Shown: positions 10,027 to 22,802 of the stretch, piece by piece
Numbering within the stretch: position 1 is the first letter of the stretch
Layout of the letters: every line of letters starts with the position of its first letter
Program-made: the position numbers and the translations under genes
Assembly: GCA_959347315.1 (NCBI GenBank)
Contig: OY365806.1
Span: 29,804,347-29,868,346, forward strand
Reading direction: 5' to 3'
Origin: Bimastos eiseni
Lineage: Eukaryota; Annelida; Clitellata; Crassiclitellata; Lumbricidae
DNA: 64,000 nucleotides
The notes under the pieces: model-generated
Told to the model about the DNA's origin: nothing
Databases searched by the model: none
What the model saw: only the letters and a program-made list of their open reading frames with translations

Positions 10027-11780
10027 TTGATGGAAGGAGATTGAGTGAAGGGAGAGAAGGAAGGATGGAGGAAGGGAGAGAGGGAGAGACAGAGACAGAC
10101 TGAGATATGATATCACCGAGCGTGAAAATAGGTTCACAATTAGGCCCAGCGTCTGTAGCTTATCAGTGACCATAACTTTATTTCTTTTGGCAATTGTAAT
10201 GGTAATTGTGAGTTTACATAGCATAACGCAGCAGGGTCTAATGTGGGTCAAGAGACGTTTAATCTATGTTACAACGATTACAAGTTATCCTGCAACACTT
10301 AACAGTCCACTTTCCATAGCTTCATCTTAGAAGCTGCGAGTGTCCACTGTCCAATAAGAGTAGGCCTAGGTCTACTGTCGTCCAAAACTCCAAATAATTC
10401 CATAAGGCTGGAACTCTTGCACTGAAGAATATATGCCCTAGGCCTAATAAAATTATTCATTTCAGCTTCTTATTATAATTTATGTCCTCATCCTCGAGTT
10501 GCCGAGGGTTAAAATCATGCCTTTAAACTTCAGCAGGAAATGATTAGATTTCAGTGAGGCTGACGTGTCAACACTAGCTTTAATTGTTTGGCATGCTGGC
10601 AACTTGTATTATAATCCCAGAAGGACAGTGCATGTGCAACTTGTAATATCACGAAGTGTAGTTCCATGCATTGTCTAGGAAGTAGGAGAGAACCAATAAA
10701 GGACACAAGCCTCGCTTAATTAGGGTCGCCTATTATCTAAATTCCATGATCACTGATTTGTCCGCTGAAAATAAAAGAAGCTAACCATTTTGCTTACTAA
10801 CTAATAACATTTGCATTTTCAAAACAGCTTACATGTTAGTAATTCAATGAGGCACTGCTATAATTAACAAGCGTGACTGGTCTTTCAACAGTCCTTCATG
10901 TAGCCAATACTCCACAGCGTCTTAAATAGGAAGAGTGTGGGTGGATTTCGAATACTAATTGGCACTGCATTGAATGCGTTCCATTTTTTAAAGTATGTTA
11001 CTGAGCCAATATAGTTCGAAGGCTTGGTGTTTGTAATTCTGAAACAAAAAGTTGAAGTAAGATTTGTAGCCAAAGTCTGCCGTACGGTCAATTTAGCATG
11101 CTTTATGTCACTTTGTGTGTTTCTGTAAATGATAATGGCATCAGATTTTTTAGTGAAAGTTCGTAATAGTTATAGTGGCTACATACAATTTTAAAAGTTT
11201 TTTTTATGTAGTATTATATTCGTGGTTGTCGTGTGAATATCTGGAGCAACTGAACCAGGAAGACCACTTATAGGGAATGGACAGATGACATTGAAGAATG
11301 ATATTGAAGAATGGGGTGAAGCAAATTACAATTGGCCTGTTGCCAGTTGAAATGGCTTGAGGAAAGGGGGGACTGGGGAGAGGGATGACAGGGCAGGATA
11401 GGGGATCAGATCATAGGATTGTTGGAATTGAATTCTTGCCCCAGTATCCTTTACTAAAAGTCGGCGCCTATGCGCGCGCGTGTGCGTGCGTGCGTGTGCG
11501 CGTGCGTGTATGTGTTTATAAGTGTGTGTATGTATAGGTGTATGTGTTTATACGTGTATGTATAGGTGTATGTGCAGGATACGGGTTGGTATCGACCGAT
11601 ACCATCTGAACCGCTGCATATGCATAATTAACAGTAATTTCGTCTATGTATGTCTCACATAAACTATGAAATATAATTAGCATTATTTGTTAATAGACAA
11701 AGTGCAACAGATGCGCGTATATATGTATAAGCCCATACAGGAAAGAGACGACGGTCGTCAATCCTCTTGACCCGAGTCTG
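9670..11780. other. Intergenic, simple repeats only
   Basis: No gene was recognised. Simple repeats include (CTGG)n near 9809-9829, (GACA)n at about 9992-10025, a GA-rich tract to about 10100, and a GT/GC-rich tract at about 11470-11575. Confidence 0.6.
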
Positions 11781-11924
11781 TGTTCACAGACATTGAATTA
11801 CATGGAGCCAAACAGATGTAGATTTACGAAGATAGACAGAGACAGAAAGACAGAGACAGAAGAGAAGCGGAGAGAAGAGAAGGGAAGAAAGGAAAGGAGA
11901 ATAGGAGAGGATAGAAGAGAGAAG

Positions 11925-12210
11925 AATATAGGAGAAGATATGAGAGGAGAATAGAAGATAGGAGAAGATATGAGAGGAGAATAGAATATAGGAGAAGATA
12001 TGAGAGGAGAATAGAATATAGGAGAAGATATGAGAGGAGAATAGAATATAGGAGAAGATATGAGAGGAGAATAGAATATAGGAGAAGATATGAGAGGAGA
12101 ATAGAATATAGGAGAAGATATGAGAGGAGAATAGAATATAGGAGAAGATATGAGAGGAGAATAGAATATAGGAGAAGATATGAGAGGAGAATAGAAGATA
12201 GGAGAAGAGA
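11925..12210 (+). repeat. 30-bp purine-rich minisatellite
   Basis: The unit AGAATATAGGAGAAGATATG + AGAGGAGAAT repeats about nine times with an exact 30-bp period, flanked by degenerate GA-rich sequence from 11840 to 12240. Both reverse frames look open only because the unit has no stop and is a multiple of three. Confidence 0.95.
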
Positions 12211-12734
12211 AGAGGGGAGAGGAGAGGACAGGGCTGAGAGGGGTAAAAACTCTTAATGCTAAGTAGCGCTGTTTGCGGCGTTGACAAAGTGTCTGCCGCA
12301 ATTGCGACATTCACAGCAGATGTGGATTATTATAGTCAACCAAACAGACGAACGAAGACGGGCATACTTATAGGCGAAGAGTCACTGACACAAACTGACA
12401 GCCACAGGACAAACAGACTGCTCGATCCGCATTCGCCCTAAACGCTCTGATCTTCAAAATTCAGTCCATGCCGCTTCCGATTTTTCGACGCCAGAAACTG
12501 CGGTGACTAGGCCTACGTATTCGACCGAGGCTATGTAGGCCTATACGACGCAGCTCAACAACTCGGCTATTTTGGCGTCTCCTGTCCGTGTATTTCAACT
12601 GATTGCAAATGGGCTTGCTTGACTTTAAGAAAAGAACAATTTTATCCCGCGACACATAGGCCTATACTTATCATACTTAGACGCAACCATTCCAAACCCC
12701 AACCGCGGTGACAGAAGCGCTACAGTCTACACCT

Positions 12735-12830
12735 GTCAGATAGATGGATGGTACTGGATGGACCATGACTTGGAATCGAACCTATCTCACCGATTTTGCT
12801 TTAGCTACTGAATATTCTTCTGTCGTTGAT
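12735..12830 (-). mobile_element. Possible tRNA-derived SINE head
   Basis: The minus strand reads AGGTTCGATTCCA, an exact box-B match, preceded by a plausible but weak box A (GTAGCTAAAGC). The body is not defined. Confidence 0.3.
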
Positions 12831-13859
12831 TTTCGACCACCACCCCTTTTGTCATCGACTCATTGGGACATTTTCGATGAGTGACTAAACCTTTTTGGGT
12901 GATACCATTTTCGTGATCAGTTTCTTTGTCATTGTATCTATGGCAGTAGAGCGGGTCAAGGATATTACCCCCCGGACATTATCCCTGGATATTACCCCCG
13001 TATATTACCTCCATTAGGGAGGGGTCGACGAAATGTGACGTCACATGAAGCATAAAAGTGCGTAACTTTATTTTAAAATTTCACTTAGTTAAACATGTAC
13101 CACTTAATTAACAGTAATTGTTACCACTATTTAACAGCACTATAATGTGATTGCTGCATTATTAATTTATTGATTTTTTACTTTTACGCAAACGAATCAA
13201 TGGAGAGAGTGCGGATTGGACATACGAAAAAGAGCAGGATCTGCAGAATGGAATCTCTATTGAACACAATGATGAGATCCATGGTCTTCCTATTTATTCC
13301 ATTAATGAATATTTTTGCATTGCCATGATAGAATGGGAAAGCATAAAGGTTGGATTATTTCAAGTTATTGTTATTAAACCTTTTTTTAAAAATATTATGA
13401 TTCTACCAGAGATTTTCATCTTGCGGAATGATTGTAATAGTTATACTTTCTCCATTCCCCTTCTTTCTACTATAGGCAGGGCTTAAAGTGTGCCTGGACG
13501 GTCATGGACGGCGTCCAAGCACTTATTTTCGAGGCTGGACGCCGTCCTGCCACTTATTTGGCCAGCAGAGCCTGGACGCCGTCCATGAGCGTCCATGCAG
13601 CAGCGCAATTCCTCTATATGCGTACGTTATAATCAACAGGAAAAATAAGAGGAAAAAATTTCGCGCTTCGCGCGTTTTTAAACTTTTTTTTTCAACTTTC
13701 AAAACGATGCCGGCGCCGCTGGCCCCTTGTCGACAATTTCACAAAGCTAAGCAATTCTCTGTAGGCCTACGCTTTAAATTACAACAAATATTTGACGACT
13801 AAATAGTGGTTGATGGACAAAAAGCCTAACGAATTATAAAAAAATTCTATTTCGCACAT

Positions 13860-14085
13860 TGCATTTGATTAAATAGAAGTTGGATTGATAATAATAATGT
13901 CTGCAAATCCGGTTTCTGGTTCAGCATGATCCATTTTTGTCAATTCAACTTCTATTTAGGCAAATATTCTTTTCAGTGATCCAACTCTTATTTCAGTAGG
14001 CAATATGTTTATCTAAATAGCATCTGTTTTGGAAGAATTTCGTTCACCCATCCAACTTCTATTCCATCATCATTAATATCACCTA
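13860..14085. repeat. Repeated AAATAGAAGTTGGAT motif, direct and inverted
   Basis: AAATAGAAGTTGGATTGA near 13871 is met by its inverted form TCAATTCAACTTCTATTT near 13943, and further ATCCAACTYYTATT copies occur near 13980 and 14050. It looks like an older element into which, or beside which, the 14086-14882 element inserted. Confidence 0.4.
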
Positions 14086-14882
14086 GGGGCTGTCCATATG
14101 TGAAGTAACGCGCCTAGGGAGGGGTCACAAATTTGTGACGATGTGTGACAAGGGGAGAGGGGTCTACGAAATGGGACGTCACATCATCACATCAAAATAC
14201 GTAATTTTATTAAAAACTTACACTCATTTAAATAAGGACCACTTAATTAGCAGTAGTTGTTACACAATTAAACAACACCAATTATGATTCTGATGTCTTT
14301 TATCTTGAGGAATGCATAAAATTGTAATCATTATAAGCTACTTAATTTTCCATTTTTCTTCGTTCTACCATTATAATTTGAAATATTTGAAATATTTGAA
14401 ATATAGTTACAAATAAATTTTTTGATAATTATAAGAAAATTTGCGTTACATTCTGGACATCTGGTTTGATTTTATGGGAGGGTCAGGGCCTTGTGACGCG
14501 ATGTCACATTTGAGGGGGTCATGGCAGTTATGACGACGTGTGACGAAGGGGAGGGGTCAAAGTCGTCCAAAATTGCGTTACGTCATTTATGGACGGCTCC
14601 TCTAGCGTCCAGACACTTCTTTTCTTAACACTTTAAGCACTGACTATAGGGCCTATGGTTTCAAATTTTTTTATACTTATATGCTTCATAGCTTTATTTG
14701 ATAATTATGATAAAACTTGCATATCTGGACATCTAGTTTTATTGTGGGTGGTGGCGGCGGTGGCATCGGGGTTTTCAGAGCTTTATGGCGTCATGTTTAG
14801 GTTAAGACTTTTCTGACGAAGTGTGCTTAGGGGAGAGTGAAAAATTGTCCAAAGTTGCGTGACGTCATTTATGGACAGCCCC
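14086..14882. mobile_element. 797-bp non-autonomous DNA transposon with GGGGCTGTCCAT ends
   Basis: The left end GGGGCTGTCCATATGTGAAG and the right end ATTTATGGACAGCCCC are inverted repeats with TA on both sides (14084-14085, 14883-14884), consistent with a TA target duplication. An internal copy of the right-end sequence (TTTATGGACGGCTCC at about 14583) and a repeat of GAAATGKGACGTCACAT (13030 and 14169) suggest a nested or tandemly rearranged family. No transposase was seen. Confidence 0.65.
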
Positions 14883-15419
14883 TAAAGGCGCATGCTTTTG
14901 ATTGACCAGTGCTTCAAGTGATCCTCGGGGCAATACGCTTATACATGCGCTGTACAAACTGCCAAACCGTACTATGTCACATGGACACACATAGGCAACA
15001 GAGGAAACTGCAGACTGACAGAATGACATACAGGCAAATGAGCAAGACGTATAGGTTTACTTCACACAAAAACACGCCTACCCACATCTCATTTATGTCT
15101 AGTTTATTATAGTTTACCAAACAGCAATTAAAATTAGCTACCCAAGCCCATGCAAATAATACCCAACCCAAATTGAAACCGCGAAGAGTTGAAGTTATGA
15201 GGAGGATCCGGATTGACGAATAAATTGTTAATGAAGTACCTATTAACGGAATGATGAATTTCTGTGCTTGCCCCCTAAGAGTGGCATAGAACAGTAAAGG
15301 GCGTGATTTTCATTCTTAATTTTAAATACGTCCAGCAGGCTATAGACATACAATTATCGCTAATGAATATGAGGGCAATTTAATGTAACTTAATGCAAAA
15401 CAATTTCATTACTATATAT

Positions 15420-15990
15420 ATATATATATTCATTCATTCTGAGCATTTATATAGCACCCCTTCAAGAAACCTACTCAGAAGCGCTCCCAGCTCAGCCACG
15501 GCTAAAAAAAGTGACTTGAGGAACTTGTAAAAACTTGACGGTTGGGCCACAAGTAATGAACCGAGCTCAAATGCCAGATAATTCCACAATGAAGGGCCCA
15601 CAACCGAGAAAACAAAGCGCTGTCTATAGGCTATATACAAGCGAGCAGGTGGAACTAGAAGCTCGCCACTCGTCGCAGAGCGAAGCACCCGACGCGCTGC
15701 AACGTCAGACACTGTGCAGCACAAATTACGCAAGTAAGATGGAGCGCAACCAGAATGCAACGCGAAACAAGAGCAGCTATGCGGTATGAAATTCGCTGCG
15801 ACACTGGCAGCCAATGCAAAACGTTGCGCATGTATGCAGAAACAGAGGAGAACTTATGAAACCACACAACAAGCCGAGCAGCCGAGCGCAGAACCCGATT
15901 CAACCGCCCCAGCACCTTAAGAGGAAGGCCAGCAAGTAAGGAACTACAATGGTCAACCCGAGCAGTGACAACGGCATTGAACATGAATTA
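15420..15990 (-). mobile_element. CR1/L2-like LINE, 3' part, frameshifted
   Basis: Minus-strand frames join across a frameshift. The first reads VLHWLPVSQRISYRIAALV after LPLKVLGRLNRVLRSAARLV. The second has SGELLVPPARLY, FSVVGPSLWNYLAF and FYKFLKSLFLAV, the C-terminal block of CR1/L2 reverse-transcriptase proteins. The 3' end is the inverted ATTTATATAGCACC at about 15446. It is a dead fragment. Confidence 0.85.
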
Positions 15991-15999
15991 TTATCTACC

Positions 16000-18170
16000 A
16001 AATAATCCCTATATTCCTGCTGAATCAATTTTGCGTAGCATTTCAACTTTTTATATGTAAGTGCTGTTAATAGGCCTATTTTATTTATTCATAGGCTAAC
16101 ACTTAAAATTGTAAGCCGTGCATATGATGCTTAACAAAAAAACAAATAGCCTACGCAAACTCATTGTCCTTAGCCATTTAACATCTGTATAGGTGGGCAA
16201 AGCTCAATGGTACTCATGGGGAAAGTGTCCACAAAATGTACGCGTGCAACAGAGGGCTATGGGAGTCCAAATACGCAATTTTTCCGTACGTAATATACGG
16301 ATGGGCCCTAATCAGTGACTGATCGGAGTGTAGCTGCAGTAAAGTAGGGTATCACTATCACCCGGATTAGCCAGCATCGGTAAAACTCACTGCGTGAATC
16401 CTACACACACAAGCACACGCAACATACACGCAGGTCTCCCCACCCACCGGTGGCGTTGTCAGGATCTCCCCGTAGGAGCGTTGGTGTGGAGGCAGTTGTT
16501 TCCCCACTCGATCTACAAGAGATTAGATGGCACAATGAGCCATGAATATAATTTGTTAGCCTTTTTTGTCTTGCGAGAGTTTCTTGTGATAGAATAGAAA
16601 TATTTTACATTAAAATAGGCTATAGCCCATAGCCAGAGTGCTTTTGATCGCAATCGACTCAAATATAACAAACATGATATAAATTAGGAAGGCCCCTATA
16701 CTGTATGATAATAAAATAGTTCTGGAACGCTTCTGCCTATGCAAATCAGTCTCACCTTTTATTCCCTTAGCAGCATAGAATTATAGTTATATAGGCCTGT
16801 TCATTTTGATCATCAGAAAAGTTCAGTTGTCATGTCATTATGCTATTTATTTATTGCTTAATCGCTATGAATATTGGTGTCAATTTGCTTATTGTTGACT
16901 ATTTCACAGAGTGAAATCTAATCTTCGTTTCTGCAGCAAATCATTGACTATTTCCTGGGTTGTTTGGGTCATTTCACGGTCAACATGTAGAAGAGCTGGT
17001 CCACTCAGCGGCTAAGTTTTGAGAAAGGGTGCTCACTGGTAAGCATACAGATGGAAACTGGCAAAATGTTGCCAAGATTTGCAATAACTTTGTGATACTT
17101 TGTAATATTTGGATGGACTGCTGAATGACAAATGTGCATTGAATTCAAGGCATTTTGGGCAGACTACTCCGTACTGTGCGTGAAAGACGACGGTAGGCCT
17201 ACCACATCCATAAGTTTTGCCACAAATGCATCCAAATCATCTGTGTAAAATCCACAAGCAAAATCTTTCAATTGTTCGTTTGAAAGTGAATGTAGGCCTA
17301 AATCATTTGGAATCAGGCACTTGTAACCTTAATTGAAAAATAATTTTGTAGTTTAAATTTTTTTATCGAAGTTGAGAAAAAAGACGTCCAAAAATGGGAT
17401 GTAAATTTCAATTCTGTAATACTCTTCATCCGCTGTTGCAGAGACATTGCATCGTTTGGTTTGTCTTGAAGCCAGTCTAGGCCTTGCCATAAAAAATTCA
17501 TATTTGTCTGCAACCGTAGTAACGGCACTATAAAGATCATGAAACTATGTAGGCCTATTTGCACCATATCGCAGACAGTGCTCTTCTGCTGTCATTTATC
17601 TTCTGCAAACGACAATGCTTCCACTATAAGTCAAGATTTTGTTTATGCAGAACTTTACATGTAGAGTCCAATGCTGTAATTGATAACTTGATCTACTCAG
17701 TGTAATGCTACGTTGAAATCTGCTTATTGAAAAGTGCTTGACATTTGCATAGCTTGAGAAGAAGTCCGCCCACTCGAAATTTTCAGTAATCCATGGAAGA
17801 TTGCATCATCTAGATCTTTTAATGCAGACATATAGCTATGTCTTTCAACCCATCTCGTGGCACACACACACATGTTTCAATTATTCAGTTTTTGTATGTT
17901 ACTAGTAAAAAAATGTCAACATTCCCAATGGGGGGAGGGGGGGTTAACCCCCAAACGTCACTGTCACTGTCACCAACCATACACGCATACAAACAAATGG
18001 GCGTATACATACGATCGCACGCAGACGCACATGAGCTCGTATAGGCCTACAGAGCTACAGACAAGACGCGCATGCATAAATTCATGCATAGAGAATTTGC
18101 ATGACAATAGGGAAGAGAACATCCTGTTCGCTGCCTTCCCTTTCCTTTCTTCGCTTACCTCAATCATGAC
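16000..18170. other. Intergenic, no gene recognised
   Basis: This AT-rich sequence contains several TAGGCCTA palindromes and no exon-like frame with homology. A CA-rich tract lies at about 17960-18040. Confidence 0.5.
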
Positions 18171-18172
18171 AC

Positions 18173-19269
18173 CGTACATATATACATATATTTATATATA
18201 TACACATATATACACATATATGTATATATATACACACGCATATACATAATATATATATATACCTACACAAACACGCCTACACACATATATGCCTACATGT
18301 ACACAGGCGTGTTTATATATTATATATAATATACATATGCGACGCTTTGCAGCCATGTATACATCCGCTATAATGAGTCTGGTTTCTTGATCGGTTCATC
18401 GGCCCTGTTGGGCTATGTATGTATACGACCATCTTCTGTTCAGTGTAGGTATGAGCGTGTATACCAAGGGGACGATAAACACGACCATCGGCTTTTGCTT
18501 TGATGCTGGCTCTGTCTCTGTCTTTTTCTGTTCTTGACTGTCTGTCTGTCTGTCTGTCTCCCTCTCTTTCTTTGCGAGTGTTTCTCTCTCTGTTTATCAT
18601 CCAACTATGTCTGTCTGCTTATTCGCCTCTCTGTCATACAGTATTAACTTAATTGGCATTGAAGGAACATGATGAGACAGTCGTCACCATTATAATTGTT
18701 GTCGTCGTCTTTGTCGTCTGCATGTTCTTTCCTTTTTCGTACTTATTTTCCTCGTTCTCCTCTTTCTCTTCCTCATCTTCTTCGTTTCCTTCAAATCTTC
18801 TTCCTACTATTTTATTCCTTCTCTTCGAATTTCTCCTCCTACCCTTTTCCTCATTCAAAACATCCTCCCTTGGTCGTTCATCGTCTTAAAAGCTTTCCCC
18901 AAAAGTCCTTATGATTCCTCTATGTATAGATGGTTTCTAGCAGCTGTGACCTCCGATCATCATCGTCATCATCATCTCTGTGCTCGTCACTTTCGTCAAC
19001 CCTTGAAAAGGCGGAACCCATATTCTTATAAGCGTGTATACAATCTCTTCCTCCTCCTCGTCCTCCCTCGTCCTCCTCTCCTTTTCCTCATTCAAAGTCC
19101 CCCATCCTCCCTTCATCGTTCTTCGTCCCCATTGTAACTCCCTTTCATCGCTCGGTTTCGACCAAAACGCGAACTTCGCTTGTCAACGCGTTTGCTTCAC
19201 TGTGTGGTTTTACATATATGCCCGTTTGTTCGTGTTTGTCTCTTTGTGGTAGCCTGTAGCAACTAGACC

Positions 19270-19335
<66 letters not shown>
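18173..19335. repeat. Cluster of simple repeats
   Basis: It contains (TA)n/(TACACA)n at 18173-18335, (TCTG)n at about 18537-18560, polypyrimidine TTC/TCC tracts at about 18720-18860 and 19045-19110, and a perfect (TA)n at 19271-19333. Serine-, phenylalanine- and leucine-rich reading frames over the polypyrimidine tract are compositional. Confidence 0.9.
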
Positions 19336-19336
<1 letters not shown>

Positions 19337-20284
19337 TTACAATACATTACATACACATAAACCTATATATGTATATGTGACATGATTGTAGACCAATATG
19401 TGTGTATACGTAGTTGTACGAATCAATCAATAATAATTGATTGTATTAGTATAATACGAGTTTTTCCGTATGTCTATCGGCAAAATAGATGTGCTACTCT
19501 AAATAAGATCCCAAGATTTTTTGCAATTTTATTATAAATGTTTGAATAATATTATGGTCGTTCTATGTTAGATGCATGGTAATAAATCTGAATACCTAGA
19601 AATTTGGCCTATTAAACTTTCGGAAATAGTATTTTAAGCATATATATATAGGGTACTTCCGTTAGAGGTGAATGTTTGCAAACGTGAACTCAATAATATG
19701 TAATTGGGTTTAGTGTGATTTAGAGAAAGAGGTTTATTAGCCCTAAATCAACCAATTAGGCGTATACAGTGATATTGACTTTCTCAAGTTCCTGGTTTAG
19801 TTATTGGAGCAGTTTGTCATATGATTTAAGCGATGCGAAGATCATCAGCAGATAACAAAAAGTGAAGGAGAGACTAAGCATTACGAAGGTCATTGATAAA
19901 TAGTAAAGGACCTATAGGATTGAGTCTTGAGAAACACCATATTTTAAAAAGGTCCAGAGGTGACACACAACCGTTGCATTTTACTTGTTGGTATTTGCCA
20001 GTAAGGTAATTTTTAAACCAAGCTCAAGCAATGCCTCGTATTCCTAGATTTTCAAGTTTGAAGAGTAGAATATCATGATTAGCAGAATCTAATGCATTTG
20101 CTACATCAATGAAGACACATATATGGCACATTGCAACCCACTACCACCATATATCTTGCGTGTGCTATATATTGTAAACTGTTGCGCTTTGACAACAAGT
20201 TATTTCAATAAACGAAAATACAATGCAATACAATATTCCGTTTTATTTAAATAGTCTCTGTTGCCCGGTTTCTGATAATCCTAA

Positions 20285-20545
20285 CGCAGGGCCCTCACCT
20301 CCGTTTCTCGGATAGGAGGGAGCTGTTGGTACCGCGAGCTCGATCTTCGATCAAACAGCACCGAGCCTTCTGGGTTGTTGGTCTCTCCATTTGGAATAGG
20401 CTCCTGCTAGCGCTGCGCACACTTCCTATGAACAATCTGCCAGCCTTCTACCGTTTCATCTAGTCTTTTTTATTTGACCGCAGCCTGGCTGAGAGCGCCT
20501 CTGAGTAGGGATCTTAAAGGAGCGCTATAAAAATTTTCGGAATGA
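20285..20545 (+). mobile_element. CR1/L2-like LINE 3' end
   Basis: Frames read RRELLVPRARSSIKQHRAF and VVGLSIWNRLLLALRTL, then a stop. They are followed by a SLAESASE-like run and GGAGCGCTATAAAAATTTTC, the characteristic 3' end. Confidence 0.75.
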
Positions 20546-20751
20546 ACGAATTAATGATCAATCGCAGCCGATATAATATTATCTTGCACATTAAGAAGTT
20601 ACATCAGTGTGGAATGTCCAGCAGGCTGAAAAGTGAAAACCATGTTGAAATGAATAGCGTATACCGCTGGTCTCAATATAGGCTTACTCATAAACGTAGG
20701 CCTATGTGTATAAAAATTATTACCTTTTCAAGTAAATATATATCCTGTGGC

Positions 20752-20817
20752 ACGGTGGCTGATCGGTTAGAGCGGTCGACCCGTAACACTCAGTGTGCGC
20801 TGAGTGAGCGGGTTCGA
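20752..20817 (+). mobile_element. tRNA-derived SINE head
   Basis: GGTGGCTGATCGGTTAGAGC carries box A, and GCGGGTTCGAC about 45 nt later is a box-B candidate. It resembles the 5' part of a tRNA gene, but no acceptor-stem pairing is maintained. A perfect hairpin begins immediately after box B (20818-20850). Confidence 0.55.
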
Positions 20818-20850
20818 CAATTGCTCTGCAGTACAACTGCAGAGCAATTG
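20818..20850. repeat. Perfect 14-bp hairpin, 5-nt loop
   Basis: CAATTGCTCTGCAG, loop TACAA, then CTGCAGAGCAATTG. The stem has no mismatch. Confidence 0.97.
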
Positions 20851-21474
20851 CGCTGTGGAGGAGTGCGCACGTCTAAGCAAAAGATGCTGGAAGAAGAGCG
20901 ATAGCGTAAATTGGCCTATAATTGGTGATATCTTCTTATTCGCCATGTTTAAACACCTGCAGGAGTTACGTTGCCTTAGCTACCTTTATCGGATTGGGTA
21001 CAATGCCAGTATACACCTAATCAAAGAGCAATTGGTTATAGCGGTTAAAGGGTCTGCAATGGGAGGAAGTAGGGGCTTAATAATGCCATGGGTTTAATAT
21101 CGTCAGGTTCTGCTCTATGTGTAGCTTTCAAATGGAAAGAGCATATATAATGGAATTTAGATAAGAGTCAACTGTATGATTTATTTGGCTTTGGTATTTT
21201 GGCAATTGCTTCATGTGCTATATTAGTGGAAAAAAACTATTAAAAGTGATAGCCATAAGACTATCATTTCTAATATTAGATCCGCTGTTTATGTTTTAAA
21301 TTATTTTTAAAATTATTTTTTAATTTTTTTAACTGCTCAATTAACAGTTAGTGATAGATATCGTGTTGGGAAACATTTCAAAGTGTGCATGACAATATCT
21401 ATTCAATATTGCCTATAAGCATAATAAGTACACTGTAATGTAGAAAAACTGTAGATTATTGCTGAACCAACTGT

Positions 21475-21669
21475 TTGGTCAATGAAGAGGATATCCGTTC
21501 CTCCCAGAGAATAGCATGCACCAGAGTGGATCTCACCAATGATTCTGACGGTAAATCTGACCACTTCCTTCTGCACGTCCGTCGTCTGCAAGATGTTCAC
21601 AGCGGTGCACCGTGCAGTCGTCTCAGAGCCCAACTGAATATCAAAATATCTTCTGCTGATATGCTGCAT
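21475..21669 (-). CDS. Unrecognised exon-like reading frame
   Basis: On the minus strand, an acceptor-like ATGCAG precedes a frame reading RRYFDIQLGSETTARCTAVN then ILQTTDVQKEVVRFTVRIIG, followed by a GTGAGA donor candidate. Codon content looks protein-like compared with its surroundings, but I recognise no family and no partner exons. It may be an isolated exon, a pseudogene piece or chance. Confidence 0.2.
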
Positions 21670-22608
21670 GGATGACTAAATTAGATGTACAAGTCAACAC
21701 AGAGAGGGGTGGACTAACAGACATGCAGACAGCAAGTCAGATAAATATATCGCCAGAAGTACAAGCAATGGTGACATAGACACAAACACATAGGTAGGCA
21801 GGGAAGACGTCATACAGAGACACTATGGCTGTCACAATACGTCCCTGAACTAACTCATAGCATATTAAGTCGCATGCCTTCATATAAGCGCATACATGCA
21901 TATATTCATACATGCCATTCAGACGGTGAGAGAACAGGGAGAGGAAGAGCGAGTCAGAGAAGCATACACAGAGACTAGAGAGAGACAGAGACAGGAAGAC
22001 AGTCGACATACAGATACAGCCAAAGCCATAGATGAGGATAAGCCCTTAGTGCGGGCCTGTGGCATATGCCTACAATAATTAGGGCTTCTCTTTAAATCCG
22101 GTCTGCTCGGGTCTACAGCCACCGACACCTGCCACTGCTAAATAGCAACACAGAACCTATCACTACTACTAATACTACTAGCAAAGACAATAGAGGGGGC
22201 CGAGATTGCACCGCCAATCAAAGCATTTACCCCTGACAACAGTAGCTATGGACAAAAGTAGGCGGAGTTAGGCAGTAGTCCCACTTTCCCATTGGGCATT
22301 TCTCCATGAAGAGAGTGATGACGAGCATCCCATAAATAAAGTTTAGTTACACTTTATGTATAGGCTTGGATATGATAGGCCTCTATCTCCATGTGATATA
22401 TTTCAAGTGATATATATATATATACATACATACATACATACATACATACACATATACACATATTTACAGGCGTAAATAATGGGCGGAGTTAGTAAAGTTA
22501 TAGCAGAGTTTAAACTGTGTCATCGGCAAACCACTTGATACAGTCGAGCTTTGCAGCCGTCGAGTTCTTAAAATTTCTTGGTGACGGAGAAGCAACGGAA
22601 TCTCATAT

Positions 22609-22802
22609 ATGATGATGATGGAACAGTGCGGGTATGGTATCAGTGGAACATTGGCGATTGGTGGGTACGTCCACGTACCTGAATACATCGATGGGTATCC
22701 CGTGTCACCATACGGAGGAGGAGGAGGATCGGTCAGAGAGAGAATGGAGGACTCGGGCCAGGGACTCTACGAAAGGAGGGGACCCGACAGCTGCTGGGAC
22801 AG
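22609..22802 (+). CDS. MITF: MITF-like gene, exon 1 (putative start exon)
   Basis: ATG at 22609 opens a run of four Met codons; the first is taken as start because an untranslated stretch with no upstream extension precedes it. It encodes GYGISGTLAIGGYVHVPEYI, then YPVSPYGGGGGS, then a charged end. The donor is GACAG|GTCCGT, leaving two bases of a codon. The link to the later exons rests on phase and strand only; a transcript could show other first exons. Confidence 0.5.

Noticed and set aside
11784..12314. Minus-strand frames of 170-176 codons rich in Ser, Phe, Tyr and Ile
   Set aside because: Translation of the 30-bp minisatellite, whose unit is a multiple of three without stops.
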